A DNA stretch of 64,000 nt from positions 516,584,224-516,648,223 of the forward strand of contig NC_092872.1 of assembly GCF_028372415.1 (NCBI RefSeq). The letters are read 5' to 3'. This document shows positions 21,301 through 32,491 of this stretch, piece after piece. The translations under genes were made by a program, and so were the position numbers. The notes under the pieces were generated by a model, which ran no database searches, was not told the origin of the DNA, and was given only the letters and a program-made list of their open reading frames with translations. Positions within the stretch are counted from its first letter, which is position 1, and every line of letters begins with the position of its first letter. This DNA is from Notamacropus eugenii. Its lineage: Eukaryota; Chordata; Mammalia; Diprotodontia; Macropodidae.

Positions 21301-21685
21301 GACCAACCTCTAAATACTCCACACCTGCTTCAGCTGCCATCATGGCCACTGGAATAAATTGTTCTCATCTACCACTTCACTCGGGGAAGTCTTCACTTGT
21401 TTGGGGTAGACATCCCCCTCACTCACCTACAGGTTTGAGACCTGTCAGTTACCTTCAACCCATCTGGTTTAGCTCATCTGTCAAGGTGGTTTTTCCCAGG
21501 GTGTGGTCATTGCTCATACTATAGCTTCTTGGAGCCACCTGACTCAGGACTTTTCAGCACCAACTAGAAGAACCACCTAATTCCTCACCTTTCTAGCTTC
21601 CATTCCCTTTTCTACCCAACTCCAACTGCTCCGGGACTTCTCACAGTCTAGGGTCAGAACATTCAGATTAATAGACATTAAGAAT
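21301..21685. other. Unassigned; possibly more RTE sequence
   Basis: tcccagggtgtggtcattgc suggests continuation of RTE-related sequence, but the match is weak. Confidence 0.3.
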
Positions 21686-21689
21686 TAAA

Positions 21690-21950
21690 GAGACTTTAAA
21701 AATCATCAAATCACCCCCCTCCCCCCAATCCCTGGGACAACTCTGGTACCACTCACTAGGCACTTATCACAATGGCTAATATTACTGTGAATTAACTTTT
21801 TAATATGTCTCTTGCCTCTCAGTCAAACCAAGAGGTCCTTGAGGGAAGGGAGTGTGCCTTGTTTCATCTTTCTAACCCCACATCAAACACATTGTATAGT
21901 AAATAGCAAGCACTTCATAAATGTGGTAAATTGAATTTTGTGAAACCTTG
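21690..21950 (+). mobile_element. L2 3' end
   Basis: ctcactaggcacttatcacaa, ccaagaggtccttgagggaag, catcaaacacattgtatag and the terminal acttcataaatgtgg. Confidence 0.75.
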
Positions 21951-22064
21951 ATATTTTACTACTCAAAAATCTGTGATTTCACCTCCACTGACAGAGGGCA
22001 GCCACCCCACATCTTAGTAGAAGGTCTTCATGTACTGATGTGGGGTATGTAAGGTGGGGATGGG

Positions 22065-22880
22065 GAGCCAATCAATTAACAAGCATCTATTAATCAACTC
22101 TAGAGAGTGCGGCACCATGCTAGGAGCTAAGAAAACAAATTCAAAAGCAAGATAGTCTGTTCCTGCAAGTAACTTCCATTCTCTAAGGAGAAACAATACA
22201 TTCACAGATAAGTACAGACAAGATAGCTATAAAATAAATACACAGTGATGGAGGCAGGGGAGGAGTGACACTAAGAACTGAGGAATCAGAAGGAGGTGGT
22301 GTTGGAACAAAGTCTTGGAGGGGGAGCATGCCAGGCTCACAAGACTGGCTATGTAAAGTCACATATGTGGGAGATGAAATCCCACATTTAACTTGGTATA
22401 GAGGGAATAAGAGGGAGTAATATGTTATCAGCCTGGAAAGAAAGGCTGAAGGTGGCATTTAAAGGGCTTTAAATGCCCAGTGGAGGAGTTTGTATCTGGT
22501 CCTAAGGGCAATGGAAGATCCCTGGAGCTTCTTGAGCAGATGGATGGCATGGGTAGACTAGTGCTTTAGGAATATAAATTTGGCCTTTGGGTAGAGGATG
22601 AAGTAGAGACAAAAGAAACTTGAGACTGGAGAATAATTAGGAAACTTTTGAGGAGACCACTGAGGAGACTGTTAAGGTTCATCAGAAAGGTGCAAAGGAT
22701 CTGGATTTGGGTGTGGTTGTGTGAGGAAAGAGAAGGGAATGGGTAGGAGAGACATTGAGGAGGTATAATCCATGAGACTTGGTAACTGATTGATTGTGGG
22801 GGTTAGTGAAAGTGATGATTGGAGGATCACTCCAAGGTTAATCACCTGGGGAACTGAAAAGATGGCAGTGCTCAAAAAAA
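22065..22880 (-). mobile_element. L2, about 800 bp antisense
   Basis: It starts from the 3' terminus (caagcatctattaatcaact, gcggcaccatgctaggagct). It passes gtctgttcctgcaagtaact, ggctttaaatgcccagtgg and gaggagtttgtatctggtcc, and reaches far into ORF2 near ggatcactccaaggttaatc. No open frame survives. Confidence 0.8.
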
Positions 22881-22898
22881 GTGATTAGGAGGAACCAT

Positions 22899-22920
22899 GG
22901 GTTGGGGTAGGGGAGGGGGG
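22899..22920 (+). repeat. G-quadruplex motif
   Basis: Four G-runs of 3, 4, 4 and 6 are separated by TT, TA and A. Confidence 0.85.
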
Positions 22921-23044
22921 AGGAGAGTAATGAAAATCTATCACCTGGTGGCCAACCTTCTGGAAGGTTCTAGGACAAGGGACTATGGACCAAGATGCAG
23001 CATGCTAATAGTTACACAAAATACTTGTGCTGCACTGGCAGGTA

Positions 23045-23110
23045 CTCCAAAAAAAATCAACAAGCATTTATTAAGCACTTAGTATGTGCCAGGCATGCCA
23101 CTCCAGTAGA
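23045..23110 (-). mobile_element. L2 terminal fragment
   Basis: aacaagcatttattaagcac, ttagtatgtgccaggcatg. A (c)13 run follows at 23190-23202. Confidence 0.75.
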
Positions 23111-23202
23111 AGATAAGGCCTCAGGGGAGGTCTTGGGTAGAGGATGACCCATAAAACAATAATGGGGAGAAGAAGCTCCCCTTCCCCTTCCCCCCCCCCC
23201 CC

Positions 23203-23533
23203 ACCCTGCCCCTCCCCACATCATTGAGCATGGAGCTTGGTACAGAGAAGACGCTCCATGGGGCTTGCCAATTATTTGAAATGGCTGTTTCCAAGGCATC
23301 GCCTCCCCATCCAATCTAACCCCTTCCGCTTCAGCATCTCTCCCTCCCATTTTGGGTCAGGCTCACTGGTATTCAAAGTAATGGCCTTGCATCCTCATCA
23401 GTATAAACACATTAAATTATGTGGAAAAACAACAAACGTTCACTGAGCTCTCATGGCAAAAGCAGGAAAAGCAGACATTGAAAGTGAAAGAGGTTTCGGG
23501 TTAACCCTCAGTTTGCCAGAAAGAAAAAAAATC
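23203..23533. other. Unassigned sequence
   Basis: No repeat family or exon recognised. Confidence 0.4.

Positions 23534-23589
<56 letters not shown>
23534..23589. repeat. (GT)n microsatellite
   Basis: 28 dinucleotide steps with one GTAT interruption near 23556. Confidence 0.95.
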
Positions 23590-23591
<2 letters not shown>

Positions 23592-23639
23592 ATCAGCCCT
23601 GTCCTCCCTCCCCCCTCAAAATGTGGTTCAAAGTTTGGT

Positions 23640-24560
23640 GTAATCTGATTCTCATAATGGAGATTTAGGAGGTCTTTATCTGTCACTAACCTTGAGCAAA
23701 TGGTATCCTTCTCCTCCTTGAACCTCGGTTCCCCAGTGGAGATGGGGATTATGATGGCATCAGAAAATCTAGCTTCCATATCATCTCTGCCACAAGTCAG
23801 TAATAAGAATAACCACCACCACCACCACCTGACATTTATGCACCACTTTAAGGCTCGCAAAGTGCTATGTATGTATTAATCTCCTTTGGTCTTCACAATA
23901 ACCCTGTGACATAACTATCACAGGTACTATTTCCATTTTACAGATAAGGAAACTGAAACTTGGGGAAATTAAGTGACTTGTCCAGGATCACATAGCTTGA
24001 GAAGTGCCTGAGATAGAATTTGAATTTGCTGAAGTTCTCCTGGCCTCAGTTTCCTCATCTGTAAAATGGGAAGGGTGGTGGTGGTGGTGGTGGCTGGAGA
24101 AGATAGCTTCTAAGATTTCAACTCTAAATCTATGATCCTTTGAGGGACTTGCACAAAGTTACCCAGGAGGTAAGTGACATCTACCATGACATCCTATCTC
24201 ATACTTGCCACTTGTGTCCTGGGTAACCTTATGTAACTTACTCATAGGATTATAGGATCAGAGATTTAGGGCTAAAAAGAAACTTAAAGGCTATTTATTC
24301 CAACTTCTTCCTTTTACAGATGATTAAACTGAGGCCCAGAGACGTTAAGTGACTTGTCCAGGGACATACAGGTGGTAAGCTTCCGAGGTAGAATATGAAT
24401 CCAGGTCTTTTGACTCCAAAGTTAGGGCTCTTCTCATAGAACCAAGGTGTCTCTCTGGGCATCTGTTTTATTCTGTGTAAAATTAATGTTTGGAAACATT
24501 GATCTCTAAGGTCCCTTCCAGCTCCATAATCCCATAATCCCAGGTTCTTTGTCCTGACTG
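23640..24560. mobile_element. Stack of MIR/THER1 copies with CCA and GTG runs
   Basis: 23650-23785 sense MIR; 23815-24045 antisense THER1 (ggctcgcaaagtgctatgta, cattttacagataaggaaac) with an (acc)n head run at 23813-23828; 24040-24145 sense MIR with (gtg)n at 24074-24093; 24235-24455 antisense MIR (ttttacagatgattaaactg); 24456-24545 sense tail. A G14 run sits at 24576-24589. Confidence 0.75.
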
Positions 24561-24599
24561 CCTCAGAAGATTATTGGGGGGGGGGGGGGCAGTAAAATA

Positions 24600-25255
24600 A
24601 TGGATTGAAAAAGTACAGGGAGCACTGCCTAGGAAGGGGTTATTTTGAAGCTGCAGTACTATTCCCAGAGGTTCCGTGCCCTAGACTGGAGGGCTCGGTC
24701 AGAGCCTGTGGCCAAGGGCAGGCTGGGACTTTGTCCTCATTTTCCCTTTCTGGATTCTCCAGTCCCAGAACAAGGAACCAAGAACTTTCCGACGGGAAGC
24801 CGGATGGTTTCCATAATGTGGGGGCTGCAGCGTCTCAGTCAGAGAGACACGTTTTTTTGTTGTTAAGCAGTTCTTGGAAACAATGGTTTCAATTAGCTAG
24901 AGATGGGAGGGGAGGGGGGAGGCTGGGCTTCTAAAGTCGAGACTATTCTGTGAAAGCTGCTCCCCAGTCCTGGAGAAATAGTCTGTACTCTATCTTTCGC
25001 TAAAGAATCAGCCCCTTTCACCCCTCTCTGGGGCAGAAAGCCAAATCAGAGGGACAGATCTGGGGGCAAACCACACCTGGAAAGAGGAACCATGAAGCAT
25101 GTGTAGGATTCCCATAGGCAAATAAATGGTGAAGGAAGGACACTCCAGGTAAAGAGGATCTTTGCCCACTGCCTTCTGGATATTATGTACAACTCTACTC
25201 CAAATCCTACCCCCATCTTTGCTGTGGAAAGTCATTGATCATAGATAGCATGTCA
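24600..25255. other. Unique block, candidate regulatory element
   Basis: No repeat recognised. The stretch 24640-24990 is GC-richer, with accgacgggaagccggatgg-type sequence (CCGGAT ETS-like core near 24800), gaaacaatggtttcaattagc, and a G-quadruplex motif at 24905-24927. A 109-codon frame (24605-24934) has no recognisable domain. Enhancer function is a guess. Confidence 0.4.
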
Positions 25256-25259
25256 AAAC

Positions 25260-25730
25260 TGAAGGGACCATAGAAACATAATGTCAGAACCAAGAGGGAC
25301 CTTAGAACTGAGAATATAAAATGTTATCATTGGAAGGAAGCATAGAACCTGGAATGTTAAAGTTACAAAGAGATCTCAAGATCCTCTAGTCCAGGGATTC
25401 TTAACTTGGGACACGTTGCACTTATTTTTAAATATTTTGGTAAGCATATTTCAATATGATTAATTTCCTTTGTAACCTATATATTTTATTCAATGCATTT
25501 AAAAACATAATTCTGAGAACAGAATCCATAAACTTTACCAGAATATCAAAGATGACATCAAAGATGTCCATGATGCATACAAGAAAAGGTTAAGATCACC
25601 TGACCTAGTCCAACTCATTAGTTTTACAGACAGGAACACTGAGTCTCAATGAAAGGGAGTGTGTTTTGTGATTTAAGAACCCAACAGAACAAACTCAGAG
25701 ATCTAATCCTTGCCTAAGATAGATTGCTAC
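25260..25730 (-). mobile_element. MIR with tandem 3' units, split by hAT
   Basis: Units of the type agaatataaaatgttatcat, ggaagcatagaacctgg and aatgttaaagttacaaag precede ctctagtc. After the hAT element the MIR resumes with acctagtccaactcattag and ttacagacaggaacactgag. Confidence 0.75.
25392..25602. mobile_element. hAT-type element (211 bp)
   Basis: Left end cagggattcttaac, right end gttaagatcacctg, imperfect inverted repeats. Flanking 8-bp repeats ctctagtc (25384-25391) and acctagtc (25603-25610), 6 of 8 identical. The interior has gcatatttcaatatgattaat and tttattcaatgcatttaaaa. Confidence 0.85.
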
Positions 25731-26025
25731 AGATGAATTCTCTTTTTGGAGAGTGAGCTTTGATATAAGGAATAGTCAAAGGGAATCTGAAAGCCCTGGG
25801 CTGAGGAGAAGGAGATTAGACCATAGCCCCATAGTTGGAATGGGGAGCAGGGGAGAGATATTGAATCTGGGAAATAGAAGATTACAGAGTCTTGAAGATA
25901 AACTTTAACCTTCTCAATTCTGCCCTGAATGGCTCTGCTATTCTACAGCTCTCAGCTTGGGTTATACAGGAAGGGGGAGGCCTAACAGTGCAACAAAATC
26001 AGGCCAGACGGCTTTGGAGAAGAGC
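25731..26025. other. Unassigned sequence
   Basis: No family recognised. Confidence 0.4.
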
Positions 26026-26029
26026 ATTT

Positions 26030-26240
26030 TCAACAGGGATATGAATTTGTGGCTCAGTGTGGGTACCAGAGACCAAGCTAATTTTGTAATTGCCAGAAAA
26101 TTAGAGGCCTGCTGTGCTCCTTCTGGATATGCAAATCTCATTCTCCAATTGCTGCCTCTGATGGGGTTTCTATGCAGATTTCTGCATACTAATGAAATCG
26201 CACTTTTTTCTCTTTTGTTGAAGTGATGTGTGTTAGCAGG
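26030..26240. promoter_or_regulatory. Candidate conserved enhancer with octamer motif
   Basis: Unique sequence with dense homeodomain/POU-type words: ctaattttgtaattgccag (26078-26096), a perfect octamer atgcaaat (26129-26136), ctccaattgctgc, and tgcatactaatgaaatcgc. It lacks transposon features and differs in texture from both flanks. Regulatory function is inferred only from motif density. Confidence 0.4.
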
Positions 26241-26364
26241 CCAGGAGGCCTCCCCATCTATTTCTCTCTGGTTGTAGGTGCCAGTCTTCCATGCAGAAGA
26301 TTGAAGTATTGAATGGCCTGACTTCCCCATGGGCCCTCAGTGCTGGTGCTAGGCTGAACCTACC

Positions 26365-26500
26365 ATAAAATGCCAGAGCTAAAAGGGAACTTAGAAACAT
26401 AGGACAAAAAAATGTAAGATTGTTAGAGCTAGAAAGGACCATAGAACTTAGAACATCAGAGATAGAAGGAAACTTAAAGGTCATCTATCCCAAGATAGAT
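26365..26500 (-). mobile_element. MIR with repeated 3' units
   Basis: Three units: atgccagagctaaaaggg, gattgttagagctagaaagg and aacatcagagatagaaggaa, each followed by a variant of 'acttagaa'. Confidence 0.75.
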
Positions 26501-26759
26501 AGATCCCAAGCCATCTCTTGGCTTCCAGGTCTGCCCTCTGGGACTGGAAGAGCCAAAACAGTGGTCAGATTAAAGGTTGAGTGGACAGTCACAATAGAGA
26601 ATCAAGCTGAGCAAAGGATGGGGTTTAGAAAGGACAAAGAAAACAGTGATTAAAAGGTGAGCAGAAGGTCAGAGTGGGAAAGTATGGATCCTTCAGATGC
26701 TGGGGTGGGGACAGATAGTGGCTCAAAGTCAGACCTTAGAAAGCTGATATCTAAAAATT

Positions 26760-26955
26760 AATCAATATGTGTTAGAAAGGTCTTTAACAGATCTTTACAA
26801 GTTGACTTCATGTTATTCTTCCTTACCTCCAACAAACTACATTCCAGCTGCACTGGCCTATATGTGACATTCCATCCCCATCTCCATGACTTTTTTTCAG
26901 GCTGTCTTCCATCCTCCTTTACTTCTACCTCTTAGAGCCCCTAATTCCCTTCAAG
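26760..26955 (+). mobile_element. L2 fragment
   Basis: aacaaactacattccagctg, tgacattccatccccatctc and ccccta attcccttcaagac, in L2 order. Confidence 0.6.
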
Positions 26956-27489
26956 ACTTAAGTGGGCTGCCTCCAAGGGGCCCAATCAGAAAACACGGAT
27001 TGTACCTACCAGGAAATGCCCCTGGAAAAAGAAAGGACCCCAGTTTGGCAAACTGATTCTTATTTCAAGGAGAGAGGGAAAAGGAGAGATAAGCTCACCC
27101 GTGGGCAAAATTTGTCAGTGAACGTCATTTTGAGTAGAAAAAAGGTTAAAATTCTGTAACTCTCTTGGCTTAAGCAGGTTGGCTGGCTGGCATCTTCTCT
27201 AGGCTAGAATCTTTTTGCCAAGAACAGAGCTTTGATAACTCCTTGACTTCCCTTAATGATAATTTCCCCTTTCAAAAGGTGAAACAATAAACACCAAGGG
27301 AATTTTTCTTTCTGGATCTGAGCATCTCCAGGAAATTATGGGAACTTTCCCTCCTAAAGTTTCTGACAGAGGAGAGGAAAGCCCAACAGTCTCACACATG
27401 TCCTTAATTTGGGTAGAGCAGATTTCTAAGGGATCAGAAGAAAGAGAGGTAAAATTCCAAAGACTAAAATCCAACAAGGAAAATCAGCT
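26956..27489. other. Unassigned sequence
   Basis: No family recognised; the short open frames here lack support. Confidence 0.4.
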
Positions 27490-29215
27490 GAGGAGGGAGG
27501 GGAAACTTTAAGAATGAAATTCTGAAGGCACAATAAAAAAAATCTTCCAGTGAGGAAGAGTAATAGGAAACACTTGAAAAGACCTATGTGGATGCGCTAA
27601 CCATACAACTTCAATTTTCAAAAAATATACACAAAAGAGAAGCATGAGGGCAGGCAACTGAGGACAGATATGAAAGAATGAGTAAGACGTGCTAAAGCTC
27701 AGGCAGAGCAGGGGTTAGCTAGTAAAGGAAGGGACGCACAAGCTATGCTGGGAAAAGAGGGTGGACAAATCACTGCTTAAAAGGAAGTATTGTGGCCCAG
27801 TTTTGATCTTGCTAGTTTTCTCTGATTAGCAAAATGACCTTTGAACTGGAAAAGAGAAAATGAAAGTAGCTGCTAGGAATATGATACTCAGCTAAGTGAG
27901 GGGTTAGTAAGATAGTACCTAGCTGCCATGGATGAATACAAGTCATCTGGTCTAGGTAAACTGTATCTTTGGATAATGGATGAACTGACTGGTATAACTG
28001 CTGAGTAATATTCAAAAAAGTCATGAGAACAAGAGGGGTACTGCAGGATTGGAGAAGGGTAAATGTTATCTTGGTTTTTGGAAAAGGGAAGAAAAATCAA
28101 TCTGTATACTATAATAAACCAATGAGCTTGACTTTGATTCCTATGTTAAATATATGGCTAGTGAACTCTAGAAAGGAAGTGATGACCCCAGAGAACCCCA
28201 GCGTAACTTAATCAAGAACATTTCCTACTAGCAAACCTCATTTCCTCTTTTTTGGACAGGGTTACTAAACCAGTGGAGTGCAGTAGATACAATTTTGCTA
28301 GATTTTAGCAAGCATTTCTTAAAGTAGCTCCTGCTATTTTTGTGGACAGAATAGAGATATACTTGACTCTGTACTGTTAGACATTTTTTATCAAATAGGC
28401 AGATACCACAAAGCTAGGAGATAATGCTCCAAACTAGATAGAACCAGGATCCAAAATGCAGCTTGACAGGTTAGAACTTTAGGCTGAATCTAACAAGATA
28501 AAATTTAATAGGGATAAATATAAGATGTTACACTTGAGTTAAAAAAAAATTTCCCAAGTACAGGTTGGAGGATTCATTGTTAGTAGTTTTTCTGAAGTGA
28601 ACCATAAACTTCATACAAGTCAACAATGTAATATGGCAGGCAATAAAGCCAATGCGGCCTTAGGCTACATTGAGAAGCATCATTTCCAGGAATTAGGATG
28701 AGCTAGTCTTTTCAATTCTGCCCTGATAAAAGCATATCCAAGATACCATGTTCAGCACGGTGTAAGAAGCATATGGATAAACCAGAGAATGTCTAGAGGT
28801 AGACAATCAGAATGGTGAAGGTCCTTAGGTCCATGCTATACGAAGATCCATAGAAGAAAGTGGGAATGGTTAGTCATGGGGAGACATGACAGCTATCTTT
28901 AAGAACTTGAAAAATTGTCATGTAATAGAGATTGGCCTCAAAAGGCAAAACTAGAAGGAAAAAAAGATGCAAAGAAGAAAATTTAAGTATGATGGAAGAA
29001 ATAGCTGCCTAACTGATAACTATCCAAAAGTAGAACAGGCTACACCAGGAGATAGTGGGTATACCTCCTCATTGGAAGTCTTCAAGCAAGGACAAGATGA
29101 TCACTTGTTAGGTAACAGTGGGTATTCTTTTTCAGAAACTACAGATGTAGTTGGTATTAAGTGACTCCTAAGGGAGGCCCTTTCAACTCTGAAATTTGGG
29201 AATTCTGTGATATGG
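27490..29215 (+). mobile_element. L3/CR1 LINE, ORF2 3' half and 3' UTR
   Basis: The longest single element in the window. Diverged reverse-transcriptase blocks occur in order: gattttagcaagcatttctt near 28300, then gcagataccacaaagctagg near 28400 (the remnant of the FADDTKLG catalytic box), gggataaatataagatgtta near 28510, and aataaagccaatgcggcctta near 28640. The 3' part (28780-29215) carries gacatgacagctatctttaag, ggaagtcttcaagcaaggac and a terminal aattctgtgatatgg. Stops throughout show it is dead. The start is approximate. Confidence 0.75.
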
Positions 29216-29600
29216 TACCTACCTGAATTAGGAGGCTAGACTGTATGACTTCTCTGGAGAATCCTTGAGATTTTTTGCTAAACCCTAGCAGGAATAATGG
29301 TTTCATTGCCCCAGATCTTTATATCAGAGCTGTGAAAGAGAGAAAAGCTATGATGGAGATTAGGATCCAACAAAGACAGAGAGGAAGGGAGAGAGAAGCA
29401 GGTGTCTCTTTTCGAGCCAAAGTGTCTCAGTGCCTGACTCTGTACACAGTTACAACAGCTGCAACTGTCCTGAATTCACAGTATGGAAAGATTGATGGTC
29501 ATGTCTCTCTCTGTGTGTCTCTGTCTCTGCTTTCCTTCTCCTTGCATTCACAGCTGCACACAGTTAGTGACACCCCTTGGGAACTGCTCATGAATGAGAT
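29216..29600. other. Unassigned sequence
   Basis: Includes a 136-codon frame (29275-29685) that runs into an AT repeat; no domain seen. Confidence 0.4.
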
Positions 29601-29607
29601 TATACAT

Positions 29608-29678
29608 AATAATATATGCACATATATTATACATACATATGTATATATATATACATATATATGTGTATATATATATCC
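29608..29678. repeat. (AT)/(ATAC) simple repeat
   Basis: Alternating atat/acat runs, largely self-complementary. Confidence 0.9.
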
Positions 29679-29689
29679 ATCATAAGTTC

Positions 29690-30200
29690 ACAGAATTGCA
29701 GTACTGGATAGAACCTTAGAACATGGAACATTCTATGCTCTGTAAGAGACTTAGAGCATAAAACACATGGAATGTTAGAGCCATAAAGAACCTTAGCGCA
29801 TAGCAGAACCAGAAAGAAATAGAACATAAACTAGAGAATGCTAAAGCTGGGAAATCCTTAGAGCAAGACATTAGAGCTGAAAGTAACCATACAACTTAGA
29901 ATGCTAAATGTTACAACTGGAACAGGCCTTAGAACACAAAATGTAAAATGTTAGAGCTGGAAGAAACCATAGAACATAGACAATAGTAATTTAGAGGTAG
30001 AAAGACTTAGAAAATAGAAAGAGAACTGGAAGAAGCCTTAGAATATAAAAGGTAAAATGCTAGTACTGGAAGTGATGTTAGAATATAGACTAATAGAATG
30101 TTAGAGACCTTTAAAATGTGGGATCCCCAATCTAGAAGGGACCATAGAACACAGAATGTCAGTGCTGGAAGAAGGAGCCCTTGGAGATCATACCCTCTTT
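29690..30200. repeat. Tandem array of about 14 MIR-derived ~30-36-bp units
   Basis: The unit reads approximately 'cttagaacatagaatgttag agctggaagaa'. It recurs at about 29707, 29745, 29783, 29820, 29850, 29885, 29925, 29960, 30005, 30037, 30070, 30100 and 30145 with substitutions and small indels. The last unit runs into gagatcataccctctttttc acaggagaggaag, the usual antisense MIR continuation, which shows where the unit came from. Confidence 0.85.
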
Positions 30201-30244
30201 TTCACAGGAGAGGAAGATGTTGTATAGGGCAGGGAAATTTCCAA

Positions 30245-30330
30245 GATATATAAAGTATATGTGTTTACACATACATGTATACATATATGTATATATACAC
30301 ATGTGTGTTTATGTGTAGTATGTGTACATT
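30245..30330. repeat. (TATG/CATA)n simple repeat
   Basis: tgtatacatatatgtatata-type alternation. Confidence 0.85.
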
Positions 30331-30334
30331 TACA

Positions 30335-31300
30335 TTAGTATTCCAAAGGATTTGTGACTTCATCCATGTTTCCTACATTGATCCAACCTGCAGCCCTTCC
30401 ACACCTTGGCAAACAATTCTGTGATCTGATGTAGCCAAAAAAAATTCATGTCTCAGTTGCCAATGTCAGGGGACTGAAGCTCTGTGAACATGGTTGAGCT
30501 GGTCCTCAGATGATAGGCATCATGCAGTCTATCTCTAAGTCTGTATGTACTCAAAGCTGTTCTAGCTTGTTAGGATTTGACAAAACTGTGAGTTTGTTGC
30601 CCTAAGTGACGGGTCATTTCAGTAGTATGGTTGGTTGTTGTCCTTCATTCTCAAAGAGGACCAAAATGACATCACTATGTTAGAGTCAAGTTATGTTGTG
30701 TCCGATTGTGGCTGATCAGACTAATATAAGCTCAGAATGCTCCACCACAGGTTGGGCACATATAGTCAGTGTGAACATTTGAGGGAGAGGGCGACTCATA
30801 TTTGTGTATCTTGGGTTTCTTTTGAGCTACTTCAATTCTGCTTTGCTCATAGAGCACAGTGCCTTCTCTGATGAGGACACACCATGCTGGGTGGTTGTGT
30901 GCCAGTGTCCCCCATGCTGCATAATCGATTCCAAAGTTCTTGAGAGACCTTGAGAGCGTCCTTGTATCACTTCTTCTGACTACCATGTGAATGCTTGCCC
31001 TATGTGAATTCTCCATAAAAGTCTTTTAGACAAGTGTGCATTTGGCAATCTAACAATGTGGCCAGTCCATCAGAGTCATGCTTTCTGAAGTAGAGCTTGA
31101 ATGTTTGGCAGTTTAATTCAAGAAAGGACTTCAGTGTCTAGCATTTTATCTTTCAAGGTGACCTCCAGAATCTTCCTAAGACAATTCAAATGGAAGTGAT
31201 TCTGTCTCCTGGCATGGCTTTGGTAGACTGTCTAGGTTTCATAAGTGTATACTTCAGTGCTATAATGAGGCATTGGGGCAGGACCTTAGTGGAAGAATGT
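30335..31300 (-). mobile_element. RTE LINE, 3' end of ORF2 and 3' UTR
   Basis: The minus-strand frame 31016-30732 keeps the RTE C-terminal pattern: LKNFGIDYAAWGTLAHNHP, then CVLIREGTVLYEQ, then a zinc-finger-like MCPTCGGAF at the end. A TGA interrupts it just before the expected continuation (AYISLISHNR in the same frame). Upstream, 31020-31290 continues the older ORF in broken frames. The plus-side edge (30635-30665) has the RTE terminus gtccttcattctcaaagagg. Confidence 0.8.
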
Positions 31301-31364
31301 GTGTGCATGTGGCCATGTGTATGTGTAAATGTAAGAGAGGCAGAGGCAGAGACACAGAGAGAAT

Positions 31365-31534
31365 CAAGTCAAAAAGTATGTATTAAGTGCCAAACACTGG
31401 ACTAAGCCATAGGTCCAAAGAAAGAAAGACAAAAGCAAAAACTAAACTAAACCAAAAAACCCAGTTCCTGCTCTCAAGGAGCTCACAGTCTAATGAGTGA
31501 GACAACATACAAGCAGCTACGTAAAAAATAAGCT

Positions 31535-31571
<37 letters not shown>

Positions 31572-32060
31572 TACACACACACACACGTTGGACAAAATCT
31601 TAGAGGGAAGGCACTGAAATTAAAGAGAACTAGGAAAGGCTTCTTGCAGAAGTGGGACTTTTACGTGACACATAAAGGAAATCAGAAATGAAGAGGATGG
31701 GGAAGGAAACATTCCAAGCATGGAGGAAAGTCAGTGAAAATACAGAATTAGGAGATGAAGTATGTGTTTGAGGAACAAGAAGGTCAGTGTTACTGGAATG
31801 CCTAGTATATGGAAATGAGGGAGAGGTGAGAAGACTGGAAAGGTAGGAGATAGACATGTTGTGAAGGGATTTGAATGTCAAACATAGGATTTTACATTTG
31901 ATCCTGGAGGTCATAGGGAGTCACTAGACTTTATTGAATGTGTGTATATGTGTATGGTGGTGGGGAGGGGTGTTAACATGATCAGACCTTTGCTTTATAG
32001 AAAGATAAATTTGACAGATGATCGGAGGATGACTTGGAGTGAGAGACGAGTCAGGGAGAC
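31365..32060 (-). mobile_element. L2, antisense, with CA repeat
   Basis: The minus-strand translation near 31900-31840 reads IKCKILCLTFKSLHNMS then YLSSLLT, matching the L2 reverse-transcriptase C-terminus. The 3' terminus lies at aagtatgtattaagtgccaaa (31375). Inside it is the (CA)n at 31537-31586. Confidence 0.9.
31537..31586. repeat. (CA)n microsatellite
   Basis: Two perfect blocks separated by aaat. Confidence 0.95.
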
Positions 32061-32084
32061 AATCTGAAGGAGACTCATGAACAG

Positions 32085-32244
32085 AAAGAGACAGACAGAC
32101 AGTAGAGGGACAAAGGAGGGAGAGAGAAGAGAGAAAGGAGGGAGGAGAGAAGGAGAAACAGATAGAGGAGAAGAAGAAGAAGAAGAAGAAGAAGAAGAAG
32201 AAGAAGAAGAAGAAGAAGAAGAAGAAGAAGAAGAAGAAGAAGAA
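32085..32244 (+). repeat. Purine-rich tract ending in (GAA)n
   Basis: gagagagaagagagaaagg-type sequence, then about 25 perfect GAA units (32168-32244). The long Glu/Leu-only frames across it are artefacts. Confidence 0.95.
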
Positions 32245-32299
32245 AGATCACATGTACTCCCAGGAAAGTTATTTTCATATACTCATTACAGAAAAGAAT

Positions 32300-32490
32300 A
32301 TGATCTAAAGCAGGCCCATCTTGTACCCCAGCCAAGGAGGTTACAGTTACCAAGGAGCCAAAGCAGTTGGTTATAAAACAATTTTTCCTCTAAGGCACAG
32401 ATACAAAACATTGAATGATGCCTGTGCATATGCATATCTAGATCTGTGGTGTAATGGAAATAACACTGGATGGTGGGTGGGCAGACAACC
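32300..32490 (+). mobile_element. MIR fragment next to L2
   Basis: tctgtggtgtaatggaaataa and ctggattcca indicate the head of a sense MIR; the first part of the segment is not assigned. Confidence 0.45.
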
Positions 32491-32491
32491 T

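Noticed and set aside
29690..30200. Regular ~35-bp repeats that could be mistaken for a CRISPR-like array
   Set aside because: Units are directly adjacent without unique spacers and derive from a SINE tail; the genome is mammalian.
32075..32376. Poly-Glu / poly-Leu frames
   Set aside because: Direct translation of the (GAA)n repeat.
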